Assembly (NCBI RefSeq): GCF_022549355.1
Contig: NZ_JAKZGL010000002.1
Coordinates: 186,001-250,000, forward strand
Length of the DNA stretch: 64,000 nucleotides
Source of the DNA: Acinetobacter sp. NIPH 2699
GTDB taxonomy: Bacteria; Pseudomonadota; Gammaproteobacteria; Pseudomonadales; Moraxellaceae
Direction: 5' to 3'
The notes beneath the pieces were generated by a model, which saw nothing but the letters and a program-made list of their open reading frames with translations, was not told where the DNA came from and ran no database searches. Made by a program: the position numbers and the translations under genes. Positions within the stretch are counted from its first letter, which is position 1; the number at the start of each line of letters is the position of its first letter. Below, in pieces: positions 43,819-52,990 of the stretch.

Positions 43819-45497
43819 TCAGGTGTCACCCAAGTAATGTTCTGTGATGGGTCTTTGATATCACAGGTCTTACAGTGGACACAGTTGGCTGCATTGATCT
43901 GGAAGCGCTTAGAACCATCATCGTTTTCCATCACTTCATACACACCAGCAGGGCAGTAACGCTGAGCAGGCTCATCCCACTTCGGCAAGTTAACTTGAAT
44001 CGGTGTTTCAGGATTGGTCAACTTCAAGTGAGCCGGTTGGTTTTCTTCATGCACTGTATTCGAGACAAACACAGACGATAAACGGTCAAAAGTAAGTTTG
44101 CCATCTGGTTTTGGATAGTTCGGTTTGAAGGTTGAAGCATCAACTGTTTTCAGTGTTGCATAATCTTGTTTTAAGTCATGCAAAGTAAATGGTACTTTAA
44201 AGACATTTTGGTCGATAAAGTTAAATGCGCCACCAATCCATGTCCCAAATTTATGCATCGCAGGACCAAAGTTACGTGCTTTATATAACTCTTCTTTTAA
44301 CCAAGAATTGTCATATTTTTCAGTATAAGCAGTCAGCTCTTTGTCGAAGTGATCATCGCCTTCAGTCACACGGGCAATCGCAAGATCACCGCCTTTGGCA
44401 ACACCCGCAGCAATCGCTTCGAATACAGCTTCACCACACAACATACCTGACTTCATGGCAGTGTGTGAGCCTTTGATTTTTGAGAAGTTCAAGAAACCAG
44501 CATCATCCCCAATTAAACAACCACCTGGGAAAGTCAATTTAGGTAAAGAGTTAAATCCACCTTTGACCACAGCGCGTGCGCCGTAAGAAATGCGCTTACC
44601 GCCCTCTAAGAACTGTTTGATGACTGGATGGGTTTTCCAACGCTGCATTTCCATAAATGGATACATGTGTGGATTTTCATAAGAAAGATCGACAATCATA
44701 CCCAAGGTCACTTGGTTGTTTTCAGCGTGATATAACCACCAACCACCAGCAGAGCCAGTTTCAGATAGCGGCCAGCCAGCGCCATGCATCACTAAACCTT
44801 CTTTATGTTTAGCTGGGTCAATTTCCCAAAGTTCTTTAATCCCGATGCCGTAGTGCTGTGGATCAACATCACGATCTAGTGCAAAACCTGCAATCAGGCG
44901 TTTGCCAAGATGACCACGGCAGCCTTCAGCGAATAAGGTATATTTAGCATGCAATTCATAACCTGGGGTAAAGTTATGGGTAGGTTCACCATTTTTACCA
45001 ATCCCCATATCACCTGTCTGAATGCCTTTTACCGTACCATCTTCATGGTACAGGATTTCGCTTGCTGCAAAACCAGGGAAGATTGATACTTCTAATTCTT
45101 CAGCTTTTTGACCTAACCAACGCACCACATTGCCGAGAGAAACCACATAGTTTCCTTCGTTATGCATTGATTTAGGGACCATCCAATACGGCATCTTTTG
45201 TGATTTAGTATCAGAAAGTAAGAAATACGTTTCGTCACCTGTCACAGGAACATTTAGCGGTGCGCCTTCTTCTTTCCAATTTGGGAACAATTCATTCATG
45301 GCACGTGGTTCAAGTACAGCACCAGAAAGGATATGCGCACCTACTTCAGAGCCTTTTTCAACAACACAAACAGAAAGGTCAGGTAGGTTGTTTTCAATCG
45401 CTAATTGACGAATTTTAATCGCAGCAGATAAACCCGCAGGTCCTGCACCTACGATCACTACGTCAAACTCCATCGCTTCACGTTCGATGTGTTCCAT
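43785..45497 (-). CDS. Electron transfer flavoprotein-ubiquinone oxidoreductase
   Basis: ETF-QO passes electrons from ETF (reduced by acyl-CoA and other dehydrogenases) to ubiquinone at the inner membrane. The 570 residues have the FAD-binding start [19 protein letters not shown] and [22 protein letters not shown]. The C-terminal 4Fe-4S domain (CPAGVYEV, then [32 protein letters not shown]) supplies the cluster cysteines. It is full length and ends NYPNM. The stop region is one copy of a 35-bp duplication. The etfAB genes are not in the window. Confidence 0.96.
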   Translation of the reverse strand: [570 protein letters not shown]

Positions 45498-45739
45498 GTA
45501 GGACTCCTCATATTTTTAGGGGTGGCAACCGTAATATTGTGATTCGGTGCTGCCATGAGTGTTCTGAATTGCCAAACACAAAAAGAACCTATTGTGCTTG
45601 CAAACGTTTGGGATAGTATAGTTTTAAACCTTGATCTCGCCAATTGGCTGAGCCGTTTTATTTTAACGTCAGCAAGGCATAAACTATGGTAAATAAAACT
45701 GATTCTCCACAAAGCTCTTTATAAAATAAGGGAAAAATC

Positions 45740-46309
45740 ATGTTGTCTGATGATAGAAACTTAATCAACATTACACAATACTTAAAAGATGTACAGCAAA
45801 GTCACAAAAGGTCAATTCCACCTTTAGAGCAATGGCATCCAAAACATTGTGGCAAAATGGATTTGAAGATAAAAGCCAATGGTGAATGGTGGCACGAAGG
45901 TCAATTGATCAAACGACAAACACTACTCGATCTGTTTAGCAGAGTCTTATGGAAAGAAGACGGGAAGTTTTATCTCAAAACACCAGTAGAACAGATTGAA
46001 ATCGAAGTCGAAGATGAGCCGTTATTGATTAATCAGGCGGATCAGGTTGAGATCGAGGGCAAAACCTATTTACAACTCACTACGACCAACCAAGATGTGG
46101 TGATTGTAGACCAACAACATCCCATTTTTATGCGTGAATATGCAGGAGAATTACGTCCTTATGTACATGTGCGCTTTGGTATGAATGCATTGATTCAAAG
46201 GCAGAGCTTTTATCATCTGATTAACTACGGTAACTTGTCTGAAAATGCGCAAGGTGAGGCGGTTTTAACATTAAAAAGTGGTGATTTGGTCTTGCATTTA
46301 AGCACCTGA
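45740..46309 (+). CDS. DUF1285 protein
   Basis: 189-residue cytoplasmic protein of the DUF1285 family. The signature PPLEQWHPKHCGKMDLKIKA followed by GEWWHEGQLIKRQTLLDLFSRVLWKEDGKFYL is clear. The function is not established. It precedes murI by 29 bp on the same strand, so the two are probably co-transcribed. The 242-bp gap upstream (45498-45739) holds no visible gene. Confidence 0.85.
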   Translation: MLSDDRNLINITQYLKDVQQSHKRSIPPLEQWHPKHCGKMDLKIKANGEWWHEGQLIKRQTLLDLFSRVLWKEDGKFYLKTPVEQIEIEVEDEPLLINQADQVEIEGKTYLQLTTTNQDVVIVDQQHPIFMREYAGELRPYVHVRFGMNALIQRQSFYHLINYGNLSENAQGEAVLTLKSGDLVLHLST

Positions 46310-46338
46310 GGTTTAAGCTTAAAAGAGCGAATAAACAA

Positions 46339-47232
46339 GTGCCAATGATTTGTATGACTGCCGTTCAAGCGATGCCGCTTTTATTAGACCCTATGCCTCA
46401 TGCATCCTCAGATGCACCGATTGGGATTTTTGATTCAGGGGTTGGTGGACTGTCTATTGCACAAGAGATTGCTCAGCATTTACCCAATGAGCGGATTCTT
46501 TATTATGCTGATACCAAACATGTGCCTTATGGTGCTCGTTCAGATCAGGAGATTCGTCAACTCACTGCGCAAGCGATTGAGTGGTTATACCGCCAAGGTT
46601 GTAAAGTTGCAGTTGTTGCTTGTAATACCGCATCGGCATTTAGTTTGGATTATTTGCGCGATCATTATGGTGACCGCTTTCCAATTATTGGTTTAGTTCC
46701 TGCATTGAAACCTGCGGTGATTCAGACCCAGAGCAAGGTGGTTGCTGTATTGGCAACGCCTGCTACCTTTCGTGGGCAATTGATTAAAGATGTGATGTCT
46801 AACTTTGCTGAACCTGCAGGTGTGAAAGTTTTAACCGTGACCAGTTTAGAACTGGTGCCTTTTGTTGAGGCTGGACAGCAACTGAGTCAAGCCTGTGTGT
46901 CGGTACTACAGCAGATTTTACAGCCCGTTGTTGACCAAGAGGCAGATTTTTTGGTGTTGGGTTGTACCCATTATCCATTTTTAAAAGAGGCGATTCGTCA
47001 GGTTTTTGATGAAAAGTTAAAATTAATTGATTCTGGACAAGCAGTTGCGCGACAAACTGCATATATTTTGATAAAAAATAGGTTATTATGTGACAAAATG
47101 CGTCATAGTTTTGCACGTATTGAATGTTTTGCCAGTGGTAACAATGCTGCCGTATTAGAACCCGTACTACAGCGCCTTATACCAAAACAAATAACATGGA
47201 CGATTCAGAATTTGGATGTTGTGAGCACATGA
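46339..47232 (+). CDS. murI: Glutamate racemase MurI
   Basis: MurI makes D-glutamate for peptidoglycan. It shows IGIFDSGVGGLSIAQEI, YYADTKHVPYG, the first catalytic cysteine in VVACNTASAFSL and the second in VLGCTHYPFL. The earliest start, GTG 46339, gives 297 residues. The family usually begins only a few residues before the IGIFDSG motif, so ATG 46393 (MPHASSDAPIGIFDSG) is also plausible and would give a more typical length of about 279. Confidence 0.95.
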   Translation: MPMICMTAVQAMPLLLDPMPHASSDAPIGIFDSGVGGLSIAQEIAQHLPNERILYYADTKHVPYGARSDQEIRQLTAQAIEWLYRQGCKVAVVACNTASAFSLDYLRDHYGDRFPIIGLVPALKPAVIQTQSKVVAVLATPATFRGQLIKDVMSNFAEPAGVKVLTVTSLELVPFVEAGQQLSQACVSVLQQILQPVVDQEADFLVLGCTHYPFLKEAIRQVFDEKLKLIDSGQAVARQTAYILIKNRLLCDKMRHSFARIECFASGNNAAVLEPVLQRLIPKQITWTIQNLDVVST

Positions 47233-47335
47233 AAGTGCCAAATCGAACCATATTTTATCTTTTATCAGGGTTATCTTTTAACAAAAATCAAGATTAGAAC
47301 TTGATATTATTGATAAGTGAATTGGGGCTTAGCCT

Positions 47336-48364
47336 ATGCAAGATACTCGTTATCAAGTCTTTATTTCGACATCTGGTCATGAAATGCAGCCAGAAAGAGC
47401 GGTTTTAGCCCAAACTTTGGTTGGTATGGGTTTTTTCTCATGGGGTTTAGAGCAACGGACGCCACTTAGCACCTCTATTGCTCGTCGTCAGATTGATGAT
47501 TGTGATTATGTGGTGATCTTATTGGGAAGTCAGTATGGTGAGCAGTCGGTTTCAGGTGTAGGTTATATGCATCTGGAATATATTTATGCGATGACCAAAC
47601 AAAAACCGATTGTGGTGTTTATGCATGAAGACCCTGAATCTAGGGAAGCGAAATTGCATGATCATAAATCTGAATTAAAAGAAAAATTTAAAGAGTTTAG
47701 AAAACAACTACAACATGAAGTCGATCAAGTCTTTTGTTATCGTACCTTAAGAGATTTGGAGCTTGCAGTGCGTTCGAGTATGCCGCAAATGTTAGAGCGT
47801 TATCCGGTGGTGGGTTGGGTGCGTCCACAAAATACGCAGGTATTACGCGACGAAATTGATAGCTTACGCGCTAAAGTCAAACAACTTGAAACAGAGCTGG
47901 GTAGCCGAGAAGCAGATCCGCTCACCAGTGTACCGAAAGTCTCAATGTATGAGTTATATGCATTTGAATATCGTATGCATGCTTATCAAGATGGTAACTT
48001 CAAAGAAATTAAACCCCACCGGAAAATGACATGGGCACAGTTGCTCAATGTATTGGGGACTGCGTTTGTGATCCCCACCCCTGAAGAATATTTTTCTAAG
48101 CGCATGAATGAGTATTTAAATGAAACGGGTTTGGATGATGCGCGGAAAGAAATGCCAAGAGCGCATGCAGTGTCACGTGCGCAAGTAAATATTCGTGCCT
48201 TGCATGAGATTAAGTTACAAATGCGCCAAAATGAATGGATTATTCCAACAGGGCGTGATGATCGTCAACGCATGTTGTGGCAATTGACGGCAAAAGGGCA
48301 AAAGCTCTTAGAAAGTAATGTATTGGATAGTAATCGGGTTTTTCAGTTTAAGACGATGCATTAA
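47336..48364 (+). CDS. DUF4062-domain protein
   Basis: 342 residues. The N-terminal ~95 residues form a DUF4062 domain (YQVFISTSGHEMQPERAVLAQ, then IDDCDYVVILLGSQYGE and HLEYIYAMTKQKPIVVFMHED). This is a flavodoxin-like fold related to TIR and nucleoside-deoxyribosyltransferase domains, often found at the N-terminus of NLR-like or signalling proteins. A coiled coil follows at about 174-195 (IDSLRAKVKQLETELGSRE), then a C-terminal region ending in a possible winged helix (IRALHEIKLQMRQNEWIIPTGRDD). No ATPase domain is fused. Function unknown; a nucleotide-sensing or defence role is only a possibility. Confidence 0.75.
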   Translation: MQDTRYQVFISTSGHEMQPERAVLAQTLVGMGFFSWGLEQRTPLSTSIARRQIDDCDYVVILLGSQYGEQSVSGVGYMHLEYIYAMTKQKPIVVFMHEDPESREAKLHDHKSELKEKFKEFRKQLQHEVDQVFCYRTLRDLELAVRSSMPQMLERYPVVGWVRPQNTQVLRDEIDSLRAKVKQLETELGSREADPLTSVPKVSMYELYAFEYRMHAYQDGNFKEIKPHRKMTWAQLLNVLGTAFVIPTPEEYFSKRMNEYLNETGLDDARKEMPRAHAVSRAQVNIRALHEIKLQMRQNEWIIPTGRDDRQRMLWQLTAKGQKLLESNVLDSNRVFQFKTMH

Positions 48365-48434
48365 TCCCATTTATAAAAGGGCGCTAAAACTGCTAAAGTA
48401 ATTGCATGAACTCAATGAAAAGCGGATGCGATCT

Positions 48435-49451
48435 ATGTCAGCGACACCAAAACCTAAAGTGACTGTGGTTCTGGCAAATCTAGGTACGCCTGATGAACCC
48501 ACTGCTCCAGCAGTACGTCGTTTCTTAAAGCAGTTTTTATCTGATACGCGTGTCATTGAGGTTCCTAAGGCGCTTTGGTGGATTATTCTACGTTTATTTG
48601 TGCTGACCTTTCGCCCTAAGCGTGTCGCCGAAGCCTATGCTTCCGTTTGGTCGAATGACTCGCCGATGCGAGAAATAGTGCTTGAGCAAACGCAATTGAT
48701 TAAACAACGATTACAAGAAGAAAATCATCAATTTGATCTCACCGTTGTTCCAGCGATGACTTATGGCCAGCCCAGTATTTATAATGTTTTAGCGCAACTT
48801 GAAACAGATCCACAAGAACATGTGATTTTATTGCCTTTGTTTCCGCAATACTCAGCCACATCAACCGCACCTTTATATGATGCTTTTGCCAAATGGATTC
48901 CACAGCAACGTCATTTGCCCGGCATTACCTTGATTAAAGATTATTATCAGCATCCTCTGTTTATTCAGGCATTGGTAGATAGCGTATTAAACTATCAATT
49001 GCAGCATGGCAAAGCTGAAAAGTTACTCATGTCATTCCATGGGATTCCTCAGCCTTATGCAGATAAGGGTGATCCTTATGCGGATCGTTGTCGAATGACC
49101 GCGCGCCTAGTAGCAGAGGCGTTGCATCTGCAAGAACATGAGTGGGCGATCAGTTTCCAGTCACGTTTTGGTAAGCAAGAATGGGTCAAACCTTATACGG
49201 ATCAGTTGTTACAACAATGGGGTGAGCAAAAAGTTCAGTCTGTGCAGGTGATTAGTCCTGCATTTTCAGCCGATTGTTTGGAAACGCTGGAAGAGTTGGC
49301 GATGCAAAACAAAGAAATTTTCCAGCATGCAGGCGGTGGAGAATATGCTTATATTGCTGCCCTTAATACCGATCAGGTACATATAGATTTGCTTGCCAGT
49401 CTGGTTCAGGCTAATCTTGACGCACTGACCCATACCTTAGCCCATCGTTAA
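48435..49451 (+). CDS. hemH: Ferrochelatase
   Basis: HemH inserts Fe2+ into protoporphyrin IX, the last step of haem synthesis. Start ATG 48435 ([23 protein letters not shown]) gives 338 residues, the usual Acinetobacter length, with a GCGGA element 8 nt upstream; upstream TTG and ATG codons in frame are less likely. It has [20 protein letters not shown], the active-site histidine in [19 protein letters not shown] and [15 protein letters not shown] with the conserved Glu. Confidence 0.95.
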   Translation: MSATPKPKVTVVLANLGTPDEPTAPAVRRFLKQFLSDTRVIEVPKALWWIILRLFVLTFRPKRVAEAYASVWSNDSPMREIVLEQTQLIKQRLQEENHQFDLTVVPAMTYGQPSIYNVLAQLETDPQEHVILLPLFPQYSATSTAPLYDAFAKWIPQQRHLPGITLIKDYYQHPLFIQALVDSVLNYQLQHGKAEKLLMSFHGIPQPYADKGDPYADRCRMTARLVAEALHLQEHEWAISFQSRFGKQEWVKPYTDQLLQQWGEQKVQSVQVISPAFSADCLETLEELAMQNKEIFQHAGGGEYAYIAALNTDQVHIDLLASLVQANLDALTHTLAHR

Positions 49452-49480
49452 ATCGATTCTTTATTTCGCCAGAGGTTTCT

Positions 49481-50125
49481 ATGCTGCAAGTCAAAATCGT
49501 CCCTGTTACTGCATTTGCTCAAAATTGTTCTATCCTGTGGGATAGTGACAGTAAAGAAGCTGTTTTGATTGATGCAGGTGGTGACGCGGCTGTGCTTAAA
49601 AAAGAAGTAGAAACTTTAGGTTTAAAAGTCAAAGCATTGTGGTTAACACATGGGCATCTCGATCATGCTGGAGCAGTGGGGGAGCTTGCTGAAACATGGA
49701 AAATCCCTGTGATTGGTCCGCATAAAGAAGACCAGTTTTGGTTAGACATGATTCAAGAAGTTTCAGCACGTTACGGTTTCCCGATTCCACAACCTGTCAA
49801 AGTAGATCAATGGTTAGAGGGTGGTGAGGTGCTTAAACTGGGGGATGATGAGTTCGAGGTACGTTTTGCACCCGGTCATACCCCCGGCCATGTCATGTTC
49901 TACAACGCGCAACATGGTTTGCTTTGGACAGGCGATGTGCTGTTTAAGGGTTCAATTGGACGAACTGATTTTCCACGTGGCAATCATCAGCAATTGTTGG
50001 ATTCAATTCAACGTGAATGTTTTAGCCTGCCAGATGAAACACAATTTATTTCAGGTCATGGCCCAATCAGTAGCATTGGCTATGAAAAGCAATTTAATCC
50101 ATTCGTTGCCAGTAAAGCGGGTTAA
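49481..50125 (+). CDS. MBL-fold metallohydrolase (glyoxalase II-like, YcbL type)
   Basis: 214 residues with the metallo-beta-lactamase metal ligands THGHLDHAG (HxHxDH, about 56-64), GHTPGHVMFY and TGDVLFKGSIGRTDFPRG, then ISGHGPISSIGYEK. The short length (lacking the C-terminal substrate domain of GloB) fits the YcbL subgroup, which can hydrolyse S-lactoylglutathione-like thioesters. It lies 29 bp after hemH and may be co-transcribed. It is followed by a bidirectional hairpin. Confidence 0.88.
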   Translation: MLQVKIVPVTAFAQNCSILWDSDSKEAVLIDAGGDAAVLKKEVETLGLKVKALWLTHGHLDHAGAVGELAETWKIPVIGPHKEDQFWLDMIQEVSARYGFPIPQPVKVDQWLEGGEVLKLGDDEFEVRFAPGHTPGHVMFYNAQHGLLWTGDVLFKGSIGRTDFPRGNHQQLLDSIQRECFSLPDETQFISGHGPISSIGYEKQFNPFVASKAG

Positions 50126-50137
50126 GCCGTCGATGTT

Positions 50138-50173
50138 TGCTTCTGTATAAAGTTTGCGATTTATACAGAAGCA
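50138..50173. terminator. Hairpin between MBL hydrolase and the unknown 580-residue gene
   Basis: TGCTTCTGTATAAA (50138-50151) and TTTATACAGAAGCA (50160-50173) form perfect 14-bp arms with an 8-nt loop between convergent genes. There is no long T-run, so termination efficiency is uncertain. Confidence 0.6.
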
Positions 50174-50198
50174 TATTCCAAACACATTGGTACGCAGA

Positions 50199-51941
50199 TC
50201 AAATGGTTTCAAGCCACTTCTGATTGGCTAGACTCATATCAAAATTCAAACTATTACAAATGCTTTGTAAATCAAAAGAGGCTTTGTCCTCTGGAATTTG
50301 AATCAAAATCGGCAAACGGGTAATGCCATTATCGCCTGTTGGAAAGGCATAATGTCGCTCTTTGTGATTCACCGAGATCAGTGATTCAAACTCTAAATAG
50401 ACAATAAGTGATGGAAAACGTCGTTGCATACGCATGATTTCTTGATGCGCATGTTTTTTAATTTGTGAGGTTTTCTCTTTTAGTTTGAGGATGTTGTCCT
50501 TTATTTTTTGTGGTTTATTAAATAGCTTGTTCAAAAACGTAACGCTTTGTTTGAGTTGTCGCTGATTTTCTTTTAGTTCCGAAAACGCATCCTTATATTC
50601 TTGTAAGGAGTGCGCACTAATATCTTTCAGAATGTTGGTTGGCTCAAGTGCTTCTGCATGATGCTTTTTCCATTCATCATAAGAAAATACCGTGAAGATA
50701 TCGGCATGTCTTTTTTGTAGCAGTGTTGCATAGGATTTGAGTCGTGCAACGAAAAGTTGAACCTGCTTATTGCAGATGATCGAGGGTTGTGATTGGAACG
50801 TAATAAAATGCCGAATCACATCATCCAATGTTTGTTTAATACTGATATATAGATAATTACATTCGTCTGTGTGATGAATCGAATGTTTTAGGGCATCCGC
50901 AATCGGCTCAAGGATATTGCGACATAATTTTTGCTCAAAATCGATCAACCGCTGTTCTACCAGTTTTTCAATAAATATTCCGTTCGGATGGAGTGGTTGC
51001 ATTAAAAAGGGAAGTAACTCTTTATGGGTATATAGTTCGATATTGCGCACAATATCTGAAACATAGTGGTTGACTTGTTTATCAATAGTAACGATGTGGT
51101 TGATCTGCCATTGGAACTGTTCATGGTGTGAAATATCATCGATTTGATCTAGATGTAGAATTGCAGCGTTCACATAGATATTTTCACAGTTTTCAAATTG
51201 TTCTTCTTGTAAAAATCGTCGAATCGAAAAGGTACTGACCATGCCTTCTGTGCTTGGCGCAAGTGCGAATATGTATTTAGACGTTTTGATGATATCGAGT
51301 TGTTTGATTTTTTGTTGTTTATATAGAAAGTATTTAAGGATATGGTTCTTTTCTTCTCTTAATTGAGGTGAGCGAAGAATATTAAAAGAATATTTTAACA
51401 GTTGTTGTTTGAGAAAGACCTCGGCAATAAAGATTTTGATCATATCGCTATGAATATGCCGATGGTTGTTTGGAAGCGCGATATGCGGTTTTGCTAAGAT
51501 TATTTGTGCGGCGACATAGATAAATTCTTTTAGAATCTGGTTTTTCTGCGCTTGCAGATCGAAATCATCTTCAGTATCTATGTTGTTAATTTGGCTTAAA
51601 ATATTCTCAAGATAGTCTGATATTTCGTAAATGTCATTGTAATGCTTGAGCCGCTCTAAAGAATCTATAATCTTGTTGAGCAATATTTTGATATAGGGAT
51701 AGCGAATTTTCTCACTCAGGGTATTTAGGTCAGGTTTTGTCAGGGATGAAAAGGTATTGTCTTTTCTATTCCAGTGGATTTTCTTGGGTTGTAGGATGTG
51801 TTGGCAAATGTTCTCACGATCTTGTGGAGAAATGTTGGAAAATAATGTTTGTAATGTGAGCTGCCAATCTTGATCTAAATGAGGATCAATTTGTGTTGCC
51901 AAAACTTTAAGTTGATAGGGGATATTATTATTCATTTTCAC
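50199..51941 (-). CDS. Large protein of unknown function (580 residues)
   Basis: I do not recognise this protein. It has no signal peptide or membrane segment and is strongly helical, with charged coiled-coil segments at about 455-515 (KENQRQLKQSVTFLNKLFNK, then KLKEKTSQIKKHAHQEIMRM). The C-terminal ~60 residues look more compact (PSLIVYLEFESLISVNHKER, then GDNGITRLPILIQIPEDKAS). It is rich in His, Gln, Ile and Lys and more AT-rich than hemH beside it. It stands alone on the minus strand, with 481 bp of non-coding DNA upstream (51942-52422). Horizontal acquisition is plausible but unproven. Confidence 0.7.
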   Translation of the reverse strand: MKMNNNIPYQLKVLATQIDPHLDQDWQLTLQTLFSNISPQDRENICQHILQPKKIHWNRKDNTFSSLTKPDLNTLSEKIRYPYIKILLNKIIDSLERLKHYNDIYEISDYLENILSQINNIDTEDDFDLQAQKNQILKEFIYVAAQIILAKPHIALPNNHRHIHSDMIKIFIAEVFLKQQLLKYSFNILRSPQLREEKNHILKYFLYKQQKIKQLDIIKTSKYIFALAPSTEGMVSTFSIRRFLQEEQFENCENIYVNAAILHLDQIDDISHHEQFQWQINHIVTIDKQVNHYVSDIVRNIELYTHKELLPFLMQPLHPNGIFIEKLVEQRLIDFEQKLCRNILEPIADALKHSIHHTDECNYLYISIKQTLDDVIRHFITFQSQPSIICNKQVQLFVARLKSYATLLQKRHADIFTVFSYDEWKKHHAEALEPTNILKDISAHSLQEYKDAFSELKENQRQLKQSVTFLNKLFNKPQKIKDNILKLKEKTSQIKKHAHQEIMRMQRRFPSLIVYLEFESLISVNHKERHYAFPTGDNGITRLPILIQIPEDKASFDLQSICNSLNFDMSLANQKWLETI

Positions 51942-52237
51942 ATCCTGTTAAATTTAAATATTTTTTATAAAAATGAGCTGATCGCAAAAAATGCGATTGC
52001 ATCAGCATGATGTACAGGTTTCTGGGCTTAAACCCTATTTGGTTATCAATACAACATGCGATTAAGATTTGCATAGCATCATAGAAAAGTAAATTACTGT
52101 GATGTAATTCACACATTTAAAATGTGTAAGTTTTTATTGCTTCATTTTTATTGAATTATCTATTTAATTTTTATCGTTATTATTCTATACGTGGTCGGTG
52201 GGTGCTAGATTGTGCTGTACTCAATTCTAAAATTTGA

Positions 52238-52354
52238 ACAAAAATCACAAGTATCGAACACAATCTTAGCGCAAGCCTGTTTACAAAACTTAAAGATGTC
52301 ACCAGTCTGCATCAGCTCATTGAACGAATGCAGCAACGTCATTCAGTGAATTGA
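52238..52354 (+). pseudogene. Possible C-terminal gene fragment
   Basis: A 38-codon open stretch between stops reads IEHNLSASLFTKLKDVTSLH, then QLIERMQQRHSVN and stop. It has protein-like amphipathic character but no start codon or ribosome-binding site, so it may be the tail of a deleted gene. It lies in the 481-bp gap 51942-52422, which otherwise shows only AT-rich sequence. I cannot name the parent gene. Confidence 0.3.
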
Positions 52355-52422
52355 TTGAAAAATTTTGTTGGCTTAACTGGCTTGATGTACTGAATCGAAT
52401 TTGGGTCTAGCGAGAGAGAAGA

Positions 52423-52620
52423 TTAATCTTCATACTCATCTTCACCACGTTTTACATCCGCTTGAGGAGATTCTTGAGTCGGGATTTTATATGCATCACT
52501 GGCCCATGCACCTAAATCAATCATTTTACAGCGTTCAGAGCAAAAGGGACGAAATGCATTGCCTTCCCAAATGCTGGCTTCTCCACAACGAGGGCAGGGA
52601 AAGGTACGCGGTATAGACAT
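52423..52620 (-). CDS. yacG: DNA gyrase inhibitor / zinc-binding protein YacG
   Basis: YacG is a small zinc protein that binds GyrB and inhibits gyrase. The 65 residues carry the four zinc ligands CPRCGE and [16 protein letters not shown], the conserved Asp-Leu-Gly-x-Trp and an acidic C-terminal tail. It is of normal length. Its 5' end lies 20 bp from the terminal-inverted-repeat element at 52641, which may have changed its promoter. Confidence 0.92.
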   Translation of the reverse strand: MSIPRTFPCPRCGEASIWEGNAFRPFCSERCKMIDLGAWASDAYKIPTQESPQADVKRGEDEYED

Positions 52621-52640
52621 AGAAAATTCCTAAAAGCAAG

Positions 52641-52922
52641 AGGGTTTGTTGACATTTCAGCCATGCATTGCGTTATTAGCTAAAACGACATAAACAAGGC
52701 ATGAAACGTAGGCAATGGCGACTCCCTTGTCAAGTTTCATAACGAAGTTTAGGGAAGTTTTAGTCATAACCCTATGGGACAGGGGTATTTTTTGCTGCTA
52801 CTGCGTTATGCCTTATTCATTTAGAATAGCTAAATTTCATAAGTCATGCCTTGCATCAGCTAAAAAAAGCCCTCTGTCGCAATGAGAGCTATAGCTCGTA
52901 AGGTGAAATGTTAACAGACCCT
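52641..52922. mobile_element. 282-bp element with terminal inverted repeats (MITE-like)
   Basis: The left end AGGGTTTGTTGACATTTCAG matches the 99-bp element at 5767. The right end is the inverse complement of AGGGTCTGTTAACATTTCA. The last ~80 bp (CATGCCTTGCATCAGC...GTCGCAATGAG) also resemble the interior of the short copy. The middle ~150 bp is extra sequence and has no coding capacity. The flanks AAG and AAA are not a perfect target duplication. It fills most of the yacG to TrmB-like gap (52621-52990). Confidence 0.7.
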
Positions 52923-52990
52923 AAATAGATTAGGCAAAACTAAAGTCAGTTGATAGACTTATGCCGATTTATAGATAGTTTGATGGGATT

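Noticed and set aside
51928..52116. Possible 62-codon gene upstream of the 580-residue unknown gene
   Set aside because: It overlaps the start of that gene, has no ribosome-binding site and its translation (rich in Cys, His and Met, no pattern) does not look like a protein.
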